Of a stretch of 64,000 nucleotides of DNA, positions 7,904-17,247 are shown piece after piece; the first letter of the stretch is position 1, and every line of letters begins with the position of its first letter. Position numbers and translations under genes: made by a program. This stretch comes from Hellea sp. (GTDB lineage: Bacteria > Pseudomonadota > Alphaproteobacteria > Caulobacterales > Maricaulaceae), in NCBI GenBank assembly GCA_028224375.1, contig JAOIVW010000001.1:62001-126000 (forward strand), in the 5' to 3' direction. The notes beneath the pieces were generated by a model. It was given only the letters and a program-made list of their open reading frames with translations, searched no databases and was not told where the DNA came from.

Positions 7904-8812
7904 TTACAGGCTTTCGAAATGCCGTATCATTGTCTCGCGCATAGCGGCATCTGGCAGTTTTCCTGTGCCGGCCCGCATATTCTCTCTCATGTGGTCTGCG
8001 CGGCGTGTGGCTGGAATGACGCAATGAACAGCAGGATGAGAGATAATAAATTTAAGCAAATATTCCGCCCAGCTTTGACAGTCCAGTTCAGAGACCGCCC
8101 AGTCTGGTAGGTTTTGACCTTTGACGCGGTTAAATAAGCCTCCGGTTCGAAAGGGCTTGTTGATGATGACAGCCAGGCCTTTATCTTGCGCGGTCGGTAG
8201 CAGCCGTTTTTCTGCTTCGCGGTCAAGAATATTATAGGTGAATTGAACGGTGTCTATGTCCTCTGACCGCATAAGCTTCTCAAAGGCATCATGCCGCCGC
8301 CCGTGAGACGTCGTTAGTCCAATATATCTGATAGTGCCTTTAGCTTTAGCTTCGCGCAGCATCTTTAAATGAGGCTCCCATCTGAGAAGATTATGCACCT
8401 GCTCCAGATCAAGAATGTTCTCGTTCCAGAGCCTTTGGGATTGCGAAAGTTGATTGTCGCCATTTGAAGCGATTGGCGTCCAAATTTTTGTGGCTGAGAA
8501 CAGATTAGCATCCTCGGGCAACTCTTTCATAAGATGCCCAACAATCTTTTCCGAATTGCCATACATGGGCGAGCTGTCGATCATGCCGCCGCCGGCGTCA
8601 AAGAACGCCTCTAATACGGCTTTCCGCTGAGAGAGCTCGGGACTGCCCAGAGATATGTTAAAGGTCAGCCACGTCCCCATGCCGATAGGTGGTAATGATA
8701 ATCCTGATTTTGACACCAGTTTTTTTGTATTCGCTGTGGGGGTCGCCCGTGCAAGTCCTGCGGTGAAAGGCAGGGCCGCGAGGCCAGATATAACAGTACG
8801 GCGTTTGATCAT
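7904..8812 (-). CDS. Aldo/keto reductase with Tat-type signal, 302 aa
   Basis: NAD(P)H-dependent reductase of the aldo/keto reductase superfamily, substrate unknown. The N-terminus (KRRTVISGLAALPFTAGLARA) has twin arginines and a hydrophobic stretch typical of Tat export. The barrel shows the usual landmarks: LPPIGMGTW, MIDSSPMYG with the catalytic Asp and Tyr, FSATKIW with the Lys, and IRYIGLTTSHG. The C-terminal cofactor-binding block CVIPATRRADHMRENM is intact. It is a single gene, unlinked to the accessory region to its left. Confidence 0.85.
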   Translation of the reverse strand: MIKRRTVISGLAALPFTAGLARATPTANTKKLVSKSGLSLPPIGMGTWLTFNISLGSPELSQRKAVLEAFFDAGGGMIDSSPMYGNSEKIVGHLMKELPEDANLFSATKIWTPIASNGDNQLSQSQRLWNENILDLEQVHNLLRWEPHLKMLREAKAKGTIRYIGLTTSHGRRHDAFEKLMRSEDIDTVQFTYNILDREAEKRLLPTAQDKGLAVIINKPFRTGGLFNRVKGQNLPDWAVSELDCQSWAEYLLKFIISHPAVHCVIPATRRADHMRENMRAGTGKLPDAAMRETMIRHFESL

Positions 8813-8956
8813 GTATATTTTGTGAAAGCTAAATCTTATGATGACAAGTTAATTTGTGACAAGGCGATATTCTTGGTTTTATGGCCTCAAAACTAGAGAG
8901 CAAAAGGTTCTTGAAGATGGGGGCATATCTTTTTGCATTTCTAAGCATATCTATTG

Positions 8957-8985
8957 TTGACGGGCAGGGGCGGCACGGCTAAACC
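8957..8985 (+). promoter_or_regulatory. Candidate promoter of tRNA-Asp
   Basis: TTGACG and TAAACC are separated by 17 bases and lie just upstream of the tRNA, with a start expected a few bases before it. Confidence 0.45.
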
Positions 8986-8999
8986 CCGCTCACATCTTA

Positions 9000-9076
<77 letters not shown>

Positions 9077-9295
9077 CTTCTTTTGAAGTGGCCATGTATT
9101 CCCCGCATCATAGAGTTCTCTCGATTAGCACGACCACAATGATGTGTTTCTAAAACAGTCAATGCATATGTCAGCTCGCTAAACGCCTTTGTGTGTATGT
9201 TTTCGGCTATGTTTTCCATTTTTATAAATACAACTTGAAATAGTGTTTGTTTACTTTATAACACACCTTTAAGTTGCTTAACCAAGGAGTAAATT

Positions 9296-9901
9296 ATGTC
9301 ACTTAAATTAAAACCCAATCCCCAACAGACGACGCCTGACACGGCTACAGCACTGCCGTTTTACGGCGCGCCGCAATCGACCCAAGACGCGTTAGGTCTT
9401 GTCGCGCTTGAGCCGCGTATTCTTTTGGATGCGGCCGGATTTATGACCGGGGCTGATATTGCCATGGACGCTATGGCGTCAGGTGATGCACAGCTTGGCG
9501 TGGACGCAATATTTGGCAGCAGCGATGTGTCGACTCAGACGACTGACGTTGGGATGCAACATCAAGAGCTCTTAGACTCCCTCGCGCAAGTTGAGACATT
9601 AGAAAGCGTTGGCCCAGCTCAGGATAACAATCCGACAGCCGCTCCGTTTGATGGCCCATGGCTTAATGAGTTAGACCCTGAGGCTCCGCTAAATGAGAGT
9701 GACCCTACGGCTGCCCCGTTTGACGGTCCTTGGCTTGATGAGCTGACGCCGGAAGATGCTAATCCGCCTAATGATGGTGGTGATCCTGCAGCCGCTCCGT
9801 TTGATGGCCCTTGGCTTAACGAGCTAACGCCGGAAGATGCTGACACGCCTGACGATGGTGGTGAACCTTCAGTAGCTCCATTTGATGGTCCCTGGTTGTA
9901 G
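9296..9901 (+). CDS. LEPR-motif protein with four APFDGPWL repeats, 201 aa
   Basis: Starts at an ATG behind AAGGAG. The N-terminal block around residue 40 (ALEPRILLDAAG) is the LEPRxLLDxA signature usually found at the N-terminus of very large repeat adhesins and VCBS/cadherin-type surface proteins. Here it heads a protein of only 201 residues. The C-terminal half is four tandem units built on AAPFDGPWLNEL with acidic, proline-rich spacers, ending abruptly at GPWL. There is no classical signal peptide. It may be a miniature secreted or surface protein or a decayed adhesin; function unknown. Confidence 0.65.
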   Translation: MSLKLKPNPQQTTPDTATALPFYGAPQSTQDALGLVALEPRILLDAAGFMTGADIAMDAMASGDAQLGVDAIFGSSDVSTQTTDVGMQHQELLDSLAQVETLESVGPAQDNNPTAAPFDGPWLNELDPEAPLNESDPTAAPFDGPWLDELTPEDANPPNDGGDPAAAPFDGPWLNELTPEDADTPDDGGEPSVAPFDGPWL

Positions 9902-9917
9902 GGGCTGTATTGAAAAT

Positions 9918-9947
9918 GATGAGGGCGGAATTGACTTCGCCCTCATC
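9918..9947. terminator. Terminator between convergent genes
   Basis: GATGAGGGCG pairs perfectly with CGCCCTCATC around ten bases, in the gap between the LEPR-motif gene and the convergent TPR gene. Confidence 0.65.
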
Positions 9948-9970
9948 GAAAGTTCTTTATAAGGGGCCGC

Positions 9971-10366
9971 TTATTTTTGAGCGAGGCGTGTTATCAAAGA
10001 CGCCTTATTAACAATGGCTGGCGCATAATTCGCACGCAGTTCCAAAGCTGAATCGCAAGCCTCTTGAGCCTCTTCCATCTGGCCTAATTTTGCATAAGCG
10101 GCGCAAAGGTTAGAGTAGGCAACAGCTTCTTTTCTGGAAGATAGACTGCCTTCTAAAGCGGATTTTGACCATCTGACGCTTCTCTCGAAATCGCCTCGCT
10201 TAAAGGCTTTGACACCCAGTTTAACACGGCCATCTGTTGTTGATTTAACAACAAAACTAGCTGTTGGTGCGTCTGTCGCCATGGCACTGGCGGGAGCAAG
10301 AGTTGTTGTTATGGCAAGGGCTGCAAGAGTTGCGAGGCTCGCTTTTTTAAGTGTTGTATAAGTCAT
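9971..10366 (-). CDS. Exported TPR protein, 131 aa
   Basis: A signal peptide (about residues 1-30, cleaved after an Ala-rich stretch ASAMA) precedes two to three tetratricopeptide-type helical pairs. The clearest is AYSNLCAAYAKLGQMEEA followed by ALELRANYAPAIVNKA. A pair of cysteines falls in the repeat. Such short periplasmic TPR proteins are common in Hyphomonadaceae-type genomes but have no defined role. It is divergent from the LysR regulator, with which it shares a short promoter gap. Confidence 0.7.
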   Translation of the reverse strand: MTYTTLKKASLATLAALAITTTLAPASAMATDAPTASFVVKSTTDGRVKLGVKAFKRGDFERSVRWSKSALEGSLSSRKEAVAYSNLCAAYAKLGQMEEAQEACDSALELRANYAPAIVNKASLITRLAQK

Positions 10367-10444
10367 ATCGTTTCCTTTCGTTTGACAAAAAGTCTTTAGC
10401 TTCGTTCAAAAAAGAATGAAATTGACAAAGTTTGTATAAATGCT

Positions 10445-11470
10445 ATGCACATGCGCATGAGTAACTGGTCAGACTATCCAATTTTATTAGCTGTTGCAGA
10501 AACAGGAAGCCTTACAGCTGCAGGGCGAAAGCTATCTATGAGCCAACCGACGGTCGGACGCCGCATTCGCGCGCTCGAAGATCATTTCGGCACGCCGCTG
10601 CTAAAAAGAGAAGATGGCGCCTTGGTGCCGACCTCATTTGGGCAATCCATGCTGGATCATATCCGCCGTATGCAAGATGAGGCTTCGGCCATTGACCGCT
10701 CATCTGCGACGCTGGAAGACTCTTTAGCAGGGGTTGTGCGGCTTTCGGCGACGGAAGGGATAGGCACGGCTTGGTTGCCACCCGTCTTGCAGGTGTTCCG
10801 GGCAAGCCATCCTGATATTCTCATAGACTTAGGCATAGGCTTTAAGAATTATAATCTTGCGCAGCGTGAGGCTGATATTGCTGTGCGTTGGATGGGGCCA
10901 GGGGATCAAAATAGTTTGATAGGCAGAAAAGTCGCCACAGTGACATTTGGATTATTTGCCTCTGAGTCATACCTCCAACATAAAGGCGCGCCGCAATCTT
11001 TGGAAGATTTGAAAAACCATGATGGTGTCATGGCAACGATTATGGATGATAAGCAGCTTTGGCTCATGGATAGTAATCATCAGCCGCGTAACTTGCCGGG
11101 ACGTGTTACATTCAGAACAAGCTCTATTTGGGCTTTTGAACAAGCGATTGAAGATGGCTATGGAATAGGGGCAAGGCCTGTTTGCGGCGGCATGAATAGA
11201 AATACGGCTGTTCGCCGTGTCCTGCCTAATGTCACGCAGCAGGAAGATGTTTTTCTTGTCGCCCATGAAGACTTAAGACGTTCAGCGCGTATCCGTGCCG
11301 TCTTTGATTTTCTCGTAGAGGCCTTCGCTCAGGATGCGGCCTTTTTCTTAAATGGCGGCACATCTGAATTTGGAAATGTTGCGAAGGGAGTATATTGCGG
11401 CGGGCCTAATGCTGACAACCCGGATCATATACATGCCCCTGGCTCCCGCAAACTTGATGCGGCTGAGTAA
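10445..11470 (+). CDS. LysR-family transcriptional regulator
   Basis: The N-terminal winged HTH (residues 5-65) has the family pattern AETGSLTAAGRKLSMSQPTV followed by GRRIRALEDHFG. The effector domain runs to about residue 295. A C-terminal tail of about 40 residues rich in Gly and Asn is longer than usual. Three in-frame ATGs lie within 12 bases (10445, 10451, 10457), so the exact start is open. It is divergent from the exported TPR protein, its likely target by LysR custom. The effector is unknown. Confidence 0.85.
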   Translation: MHMRMSNWSDYPILLAVAETGSLTAAGRKLSMSQPTVGRRIRALEDHFGTPLLKREDGALVPTSFGQSMLDHIRRMQDEASAIDRSSATLEDSLAGVVRLSATEGIGTAWLPPVLQVFRASHPDILIDLGIGFKNYNLAQREADIAVRWMGPGDQNSLIGRKVATVTFGLFASESYLQHKGAPQSLEDLKNHDGVMATIMDDKQLWLMDSNHQPRNLPGRVTFRTSSIWAFEQAIEDGYGIGARPVCGGMNRNTAVRRVLPNVTQQEDVFLVAHEDLRRSARIRAVFDFLVEAFAQDAAFFLNGGTSEFGNVAKGVYCGGPNADNPDHIHAPGSRKLDAAE

Positions 11471-11519
11471 GGTCTACTTCTAAAATTTTAGCGATGTCTT
11501 CAGGCGTGAAGACACGTCT

Positions 11520-12257
11520 CTATTTTTTTGGCAGGCTCGTCGGAAGCTTTGAGAGACCTTTTTCATTCATGTCCAAAATCAGCTTTGTCAGCGTTTCAGC
11601 ATCTTGCTTGCCTTCATAAGCATCCCCGTTAATGTAAAAAGCTGGAACGCCCGCAAACCCCGCGCCATCAGCACGTTCACTGTTGGTCTGGATGTGCGCC
11701 AATTTATCTTTATCAGCAAAACAAGCTTGAATGTCAGCTTCGCTATTAAGGCCCGCCAAAGCGCCGACCTTATCATAGGCAGCACGCGCTTCGCCTTTTT
11801 CAGCGGCTTCAAATATTTTCTCTTGGTTTTCCATTTGATATTCAATGACCTCAAAATAGTCGTCAGATGGCGCGCACTCTGCCATCAGAAACCCTACCAT
11901 AGCCAGTTGAGCAGGTGCCGTTGGTAGCTCGCGGAATACAAAGCGTAACTTGCCGGGCTCTATTAATGCTTTCCTGATAGTCGGCCATTCATTGGTGAAC
12001 CAATCCGAGCAATGTGGGCATGTCACGGAGGCCCAGACAATCATTGTGATAGGGGCTTTGTCAGATCCTATAACATGATCATCAGGCGCTTCTGTCAAAG
12101 AATAGGGAACATCTTTTGCAGGAACCTTTGATTGCTGGCTGTGGTCATGTCCGTCATGCGGGCCATGTGCGCCATTTTTAGGAATAGGCGTGGTTTGCGC
12201 AAAGGCAGACCCAGCGAATAGAGCAATCAAAAGCAGCGCGGAAGTAAATTTAATCAT
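11520..12257 (-). CDS. DsbA-family thiol oxidoreductase, 245 aa
   Basis: Periplasmic disulfide oxidoreductase/isomerase. The signal peptide (MIKFTSALLLIALFAGSAFA) is followed by a His/Asp/Gly-rich linker (residues 28-42) that could bind metal, then a thioredoxin fold. The active site is TCPHC (about residue 80) and the cis-Pro loop is GVPAFYING. Its start overlaps the end of the dciA-like gene by eight bases, so the two are co-transcribed. This dciA-dsbA order is common in alphaproteobacteria. Confidence 0.88.
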   Translation of the reverse strand: MIKFTSALLLIALFAGSAFAQTTPIPKNGAHGPHDGHDHSQQSKVPAKDVPYSLTEAPDDHVIGSDKAPITMIVWASVTCPHCSDWFTNEWPTIRKALIEPGKLRFVFRELPTAPAQLAMVGFLMAECAPSDDYFEVIEYQMENQEKIFEAAEKGEARAAYDKVGALAGLNSEADIQACFADKDKLAHIQTNSERADGAGFAGVPAFYINGDAYEGKQDAETLTKLILDMNEKGLSKLPTSLPKK

Positions 12258-12777
12258 CAGTCAGGACTCCTCGTCCGAGTTTTTCCAGGGCCTTTTTTAA
12301 CCCGTCATTGTCAATATTTGAAAGCCCTTCTTGCAGTTGAGTTTCCTCACGGGGCGATAAGCCGCGCTTAGGCAAAGAGGTCTGGTTAGAGGTGGTCATT
12401 TTTGTCTGAATGACTCGAATACGGCTGATATATCCATCGCCCAAATATCCGTTGAGCCGTTCAATGATAGGCCCGCTCGCGGACATGATAAGCGTCGCCG
12501 CTGCGCCGGGCGCGGTAATGACTAATGTGCGGCCATCACGGCTGCCGGTAAATTTTAGCGGCTGGGATATCTTGGCCCATCGCGCGCCGACAATTTCGGG
12601 CCAGTGTTTGGATAAAGCCGCGGCAGACGCTCCGCCGCCGCCAAACTTTTTGGATAGGGGCCGCAAGACTTTGCCAACAGCAACACCTGCCATCGGGGCA
12701 GGGCGATATTGCGGTTTCCCGCGTTTTTGCTCGAGCCAATCTGTCAGGGCTTGTTTATCTTTACGCGAAATGCTCAC
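12250..12777 (-). CDS. dciA: DUF721 protein, DciA-like helicase loader
   Basis: The central domain (LSKHWPEIVGARWAKISQPL, then TLVITAPGAAATLIM) is DUF721, the family of DciA, which loads the DnaB replicative helicase in most bacteria lacking DnaC. I favour the GTG at 12777 because the longer frame from an upstream ATG at 12912 would overlap mutY deeply. The C-terminal region after residue 120 is low-complexity and basic/polar. It is divergent from mutY with a gap of about 56 bases. The target helicase dnaB is also in this window, at 49180-50667. Confidence 0.8.
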   Translation of the reverse strand: MSISRKDKQALTDWLEQKRGKPQYRPAPMAGVAVGKVLRPLSKKFGGGGASAAALSKHWPEIVGARWAKISQPLKFTGSRDGRTLVITAPGAAATLIMSASGPIIERLNGYLGDGYISRIRVIQTKMTTSNQTSLPKRGLSPREETQLQEGLSNIDNDGLKKALEKLGRGVLTDD

Positions 12778-12833
12778 GCCCCATATTTGGCCTATTGCGC
12801 GCGCAGGGTAAAGCGGCCAAAGCCTTTTTGAGA

Positions 12834-13889
12834 ATGAAAAAACAGTCAGATATAACGAAGATGCAAAGCAAATTGCTGCTTTGGTATGATCAAGAGGGGC
12901 GAACGCTGCCATGGCGTGTACGGCCTGAAGACCGCGCCGCAGGTATTAAGGCTGACCCTTACGCTGTCTGGCTGTCGGAAATCATGTTGCAACAAACAAC
13001 CGTCCCGCATGCGAAGCCTTATTGGCGAAAGTTTCTAGAAGCCTATCCAACCGTCACAGAGCTTGCAAACGCTGACCGTGACCAAGTCTTAGCCATGTGG
13101 GCGGGGTTGGGCTATTATGCGCGCGCCCGCAACCTACATAAATGCGCTGGGGTCATACGAGATGATTATGCGGGGGAGTTTCCACAGAGCGAAGCTGAGC
13201 TGTTAAAACTACCCGGCATTGGGCCTTACACGGCGGCGACACTTGCGGCTATTTGCTTTGATGAGGCAACGAATATCGTCGACGGGAATGTCGAGCGCGT
13301 CATTAGCCGCATATTTAGAATAGACGCGCCTTTGCCTAAAGCGCGGCCAGAATATCGGTGTATGGCCGCCACTCTAGCGCCTAAGAAACGTCCCGGTGAT
13401 TACGGGCAGGCCTTGATGGATTTAGGGGCCACTCTCTGCACACCTCGAAACCCAAAATGCGATCTGTGCCCGTGGCAGAATGACTGCGCCGCGCATAAAG
13501 GTAATTGCGAGACGGATTATCCTAAGAAAATAAAAAAGGTCAAATTACCTGTGCGCTATGGCGCGGCATTTGTTTTAATCTCTGATGAGCATGTGATGTT
13601 ACAGCGGCGTCCTGATAAGGGCTTATTAGGCGGAATGATGGGCTTCCCCGGAACAGATTGGAGTTCTGAATTATCCGAGCCTCTTAATGCCGCGCCAATC
13701 CCCCGTAATTGGGAAAAGTGCGAAGGAGAGGTCAAACATGTCTTCACGCATTTCGAGCTTCGGCTTGATGTTTACCGCGCTGAAATAGCCAATAGAGATG
13801 CAGAAGGGATTTGGGCGCCGCTTAACTCTATAAAGAGTTTTGCTTTGCCAACGGTGATGACGAAAGTCCTGTCATTAGCGCAAAAATAA
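12834..13889 (+). CDS. mutY: A/G-specific adenine glycosylase MutY
   Basis: Removes adenine mispaired with 8-oxoguanine. Catalytic Glu is in SEIMLQQTT (E49 by this start), the HhH motif is LPGIGPYTAATL, and catalytic Asp is in IVDGNVERVISR (D150). The iron-sulfur ligands C202, C209, C212 and C218 follow the C-x6-C-x2-C-x5-C rule. The C-terminal Nudix-like domain (from about residue 235) senses oxoG. A TTG at 12795 could add 13 residues. Typical length of about 350. It is divergent from the dciA-dsbA pair. Confidence 0.95.
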   Translation: MKKQSDITKMQSKLLLWYDQEGRTLPWRVRPEDRAAGIKADPYAVWLSEIMLQQTTVPHAKPYWRKFLEAYPTVTELANADRDQVLAMWAGLGYYARARNLHKCAGVIRDDYAGEFPQSEAELLKLPGIGPYTAATLAAICFDEATNIVDGNVERVISRIFRIDAPLPKARPEYRCMAATLAPKKRPGDYGQALMDLGATLCTPRNPKCDLCPWQNDCAAHKGNCETDYPKKIKKVKLPVRYGAAFVLISDEHVMLQRRPDKGLLGGMMGFPGTDWSSELSEPLNAAPIPRNWEKCEGEVKHVFTHFELRLDVYRAEIANRDAEGIWAPLNSIKSFALPTVMTKVLSLAQK

Positions 13890-13966
13890 AGGCGCGACAA
13901 AAAGTTCTGTGTGGGAAACCTGGCCGCGCCTCTAATTAGCGCTTTAGCACTAACGTCTGAAATCGT

Positions 13967-14311
13967 CTATTTTTTATAGACGCCTTCTTTTTTGAAGTGT
14001 TTCGCAAGAAGATAATAAACAACAGCGCGGTACTTAGCTTTCGTTGAGCGGCCATACTGGTCCATCACGGCATTGATGGCATCATCCAAGGCAGGGCCGT
14101 CTTTGAGGCCAAGCTTCTTGATGAGGAAGTTATTTTTAACTGTCGCAAGTTCTGACGGATCAGAAGCAGAAACTGTTGAGGAGTCGCGATTATAAATAGA
14201 AGGTCCGCAGCCAATCGTGACTTTGCGAAGAAAGTCCATATCCGGTGTTACATTGCACTTCTCTTTAAGATCAGCGCCATATTTCTCAATTAGATCGTCA
14301 CGTTTACTCAT
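13967..14311 (-). CDS. DUF2853 family protein, 114 aa
   Basis: Small soluble protein that matches DUF2853 along its full length, including the conserved VTIGCGPSIYNRD, the NNFLIKKLGL block and KYRAVVYYLLAKHF. Function is unknown; the family is frequent in marine alphaproteobacteria and Bacteroidetes. The start ATG lies behind GGGAG. It stands alone between convergent mutY and the co-directional ccrM. Confidence 0.9.
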   Translation of the reverse strand: MSKRDDLIEKYGADLKEKCNVTPDMDFLRKVTIGCGPSIYNRDSSTVSASDPSELATVKNNFLIKKLGLKDGPALDDAINAVMDQYGRSTKAKYRAVVYYLLAKHFKKEGVYKK

Positions 14312-14417
14312 AGGTTCACTCCCAGGTTAATCATTAATACAATCGGTAGGAATCAATTTCCTAACGCAGCGTATTATGGTTAATCTTTGCTACTTAAACA
14401 AGAGATGAACAGAATAT

Positions 14418-15506
<1,089 letters not shown>

Positions 15507-15558
15507 TTATCCTTCGCGCAGATAACCTCTGGGGTAGGTTACCTATTTATCTTTGAAA

Positions 15559-15630
15559 GAATCTTTGGACGTGTTTTGGCTAACATAAGGTTAAGACGTT
15601 GAAAAACATGTCTTTTTAACCTTTTGTTAG
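15559..15630 (-). promoter_or_regulatory. ccrM promoter region: CtrA-like boxes and a GANTC site
   Basis: CTAA-N7-TTAA at 15580-15594 and TTAA-N7-TTAG at 15616-15630 each differ from the CtrA consensus TTAA-N7-TTAA by one base. GAATC, a CcrM site, is at 15559-15563. In Caulobacter ccrM is activated by CtrA and contains GANTC in its leader, so this arrangement suggests conserved control. Confidence 0.6.
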
Positions 15631-15704
15631 GAGGGGTTAATATCCACAGGCTATTTTTAGTCTTTATATATAAGGGCTCACATTTTTAAGGCGGCCAAGG
15701 ATGG

Positions 15705-16610
15705 CTATTCCATAATCGTTTTGGCAACATCCGCGAAAACCTGACCAACTTTTTCGAACTTTTTCGCTAAAGGTGAAGAATTACGCCAGATTAAATCGAC
15801 TTTCCTTTGTGCCATAGGGTGTTTGACGGGGCGAACAATCAATTGCGGGTCTCGTTTAGCTTCTGAAATCGCATAGAGGCTTGGTAAAACGGCAACGCTT
15901 CCGCCCATAGCGGCCATCTGGCGTATGGCGTCGAGACTCGTGCCTTCATATTCGGCGCTGGTCGTGGCCCCCGCGAGCGAGGCTAGGTTTTTAACAACTG
16001 TCGTAAATTTATGGCCATGGCCCAGCGTTAAAAACTCTCGGCCCTCTAACGCTTCTAACGTGACAGGGCCGCGCGATACAGCCAGTGGATCGTCAGGCGC
16101 TATACATATATATATGTTCTCTTTAACAATCGGGAGGGATTTGGTGTCAGGATGGTCCTCGGGTGTGGAGATAATGACATCAAATTGCCCTGATGACAGA
16201 TGGTTTTGTAAATCGACCGTGCGTTCTTCGCGTACAAAGAGTCTGAGGTCGGGATAGGCCTTGTGGAGGTTTCGGGTGGCTTGGGGGAGCAGATAAGGCC
16301 CAACGGTTGGCAGGACACCTAATTTAACACGGCCTGCCAATGTGCCTTCAGCTTCCCGGCCGAGTACCTTCATTTCTTCAACCTGCCGCAACACAATGCG
16401 TGCGCGGGCCACCATTTCTTCGCCTATAGGGGTTAAGACCGCGCCGTGCCGCCCGCGCTCGAGCAGGGACGCGCCAATATGCATCTCCATGTCTTTGACT
16501 TGGGTCGACAGGCTGGGCTGGCTGACAAAGGTGCGCTTAGCGGCCCCACCGAAAGTCCCTGTATCGGCAATAGCGACTAAATATTGCATCTGGCGGAGTG
16601 TAGGCTTCAT
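15705..16610 (-). CDS. OxyR-like LysR regulator lacking redox cysteines
   Basis: Full-length LysR protein with OxyR-like N-terminus (LRQMQYLVAIADTGTFGGAA, VSQPSLSTQVKDME). OxyR senses peroxide through two cysteines in a loop with consensus GHCLRDQ. Here the equivalent stretch is LTLGHGHKFTTVV with no cysteine, and the only Cys in the protein is in the NIYICIAPDD strand. It therefore cannot form the classical disulfide. The upstream region nevertheless holds an OxyR-type four-half-site pattern. It may respond to another signal, or be a single-cysteine sensor. Confidence 0.85.
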   Translation of the reverse strand: MKPTLRQMQYLVAIADTGTFGGAAKRTFVSQPSLSTQVKDMEMHIGASLLERGRHGAVLTPIGEEMVARARIVLRQVEEMKVLGREAEGTLAGRVKLGVLPTVGPYLLPQATRNLHKAYPDLRLFVREERTVDLQNHLSSGQFDVIISTPEDHPDTKSLPIVKENIYICIAPDDPLAVSRGPVTLEALEGREFLTLGHGHKFTTVVKNLASLAGATTSAEYEGTSLDAIRQMAAMGGSVAVLPSLYAISEAKRDPQLIVRPVKHPMAQRKVDLIWRNSSPLAKKFEKVGQVFADVAKTIME

Positions 16611-16621
16611 GACGACTTTCC

Positions 16622-16667
16622 ATAGTTTTAAACTTATAAAAATATAGTATATTTATATTTAAACTAT
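16622..16667. promoter_or_regulatory. OxyR-type operator in divergent promoter
   Basis: Tetramers ATAG (16622), CTTA (16633), ATAG (16644) and ATAT (16655) are each spaced by seven bases, close to the OxyR consensus ATAG-N7-CTAT-N7-ATAG-N7-CTAT. A further CTAT is at 16664. The site starts 12 bases upstream of the regulator start, fitting autorepression, and may also act on the small gene at 16717. Confidence 0.5.
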
Positions 16668-16716
16668 GGCAAGGGCTTGCGTATATAGTTTTTGTAACAA
16701 TCAATAGGAGTTAAAA

Positions 16717-16947
16717 ATGTTACGCACTATTCAAACGAAATCGCTGTCACAGAGACTGGCGAAGCAAATGAGCGCTTTATTATCTCAGTCAAATACGGGA
16801 GCTTTAGTTCCCGTTGAACAGAACATGACACGTTGTGATGCGCGTTTGGAATTTGCACGGTTTAACCGTGAAACACCGCGCCGCCGCCGTTATCGCCGCG
16901 CAGGTGTAGCCGCGGGCCCCGCAGCACTACGGACGTCCTGGTACTAA
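16717..16947 (+). CDS. Small basic protein, 76 aa
   Basis: ATG behind TAGGAG with seven-base spacing supports translation. The protein is rich in Arg, Ser and Gln with a cluster RRRRYRR at about residues 55-61 and an Ala/Gly C-terminus. No family recognised and no signal peptide. It is divergent from the OxyR-like regulator, whose operator lies in the shared promoter, so it is a plausible target. Confidence 0.45.
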   Translation: MLRTIQTKSLSQRLAKQMSALLSQSNTGALVPVEQNMTRCDARLEFARFNRETPRRRRYRRAGVAAGPAALRTSWY

Positions 16948-17015
16948 CCAGGGCGGGCAGGGGAACCTAATTCAACCCCATACGTTTTAATTAAACTATC
17001 GTTCGGAGAACTATT

Positions 17016-17102
17016 ATGAAAACACTTACATCCAAAATGACGAAAATGAAGGCTGAGCTAACATTGGTAGGCCTAATGGTCTTTTTTGGAGTGGCTATCT
17101 AG
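17016..17102 (+). CDS. 28-residue membrane peptide upstream of nhaA
   Basis: The reading frame starts behind CGGAG (about 17004-17008) and encodes a basic N-terminus MKTLTSKMTKMKAE followed by one hydrophobic helix ending in FFGVAI. It stops immediately before the structured leader of nhaA. Could be a leader peptide or a small membrane protein modulating the antiporter. Too short for family assignment. Confidence 0.4.
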   Translation: MKTLTSKMTKMKAELTLVGLMVFFGVAI

Positions 17103-17247
17103 CCTCCGACGCCTAGCGGCTTGATCGCCGCGTAGATCCTATCCTTGTTGAGGCGCTATAGCGTGCCTCAGCGCCCCCCACATCACTGCTTTGAATCATG
17201 CCGACCTGCAAGTCTTGCGGGCCGGCTCATTTATATTGGAATAAAAC
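17103..17247 (+). promoter_or_regulatory. Structured nhaA 5-prime leader, candidate cation-responsive RNA
   Basis: Three hairpins can be drawn in the 145 bases before nhaA: CTAGCGGC with GCCGCGTAG near 17112-17133, TGAGGC with GCCTCA around 17148-17170, and a long GC-rich stem GCCGACCTGCA with TGCGGGCCGGC at about 17199-17226, followed by a U-rich stretch and then the ribosome site. nhaA genes in many bacteria carry the nhaA-I/nhaA-II motif RNAs that sense Na+ or Li+. I cannot confirm a match to those consensus structures by eye. Confidence 0.4.
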
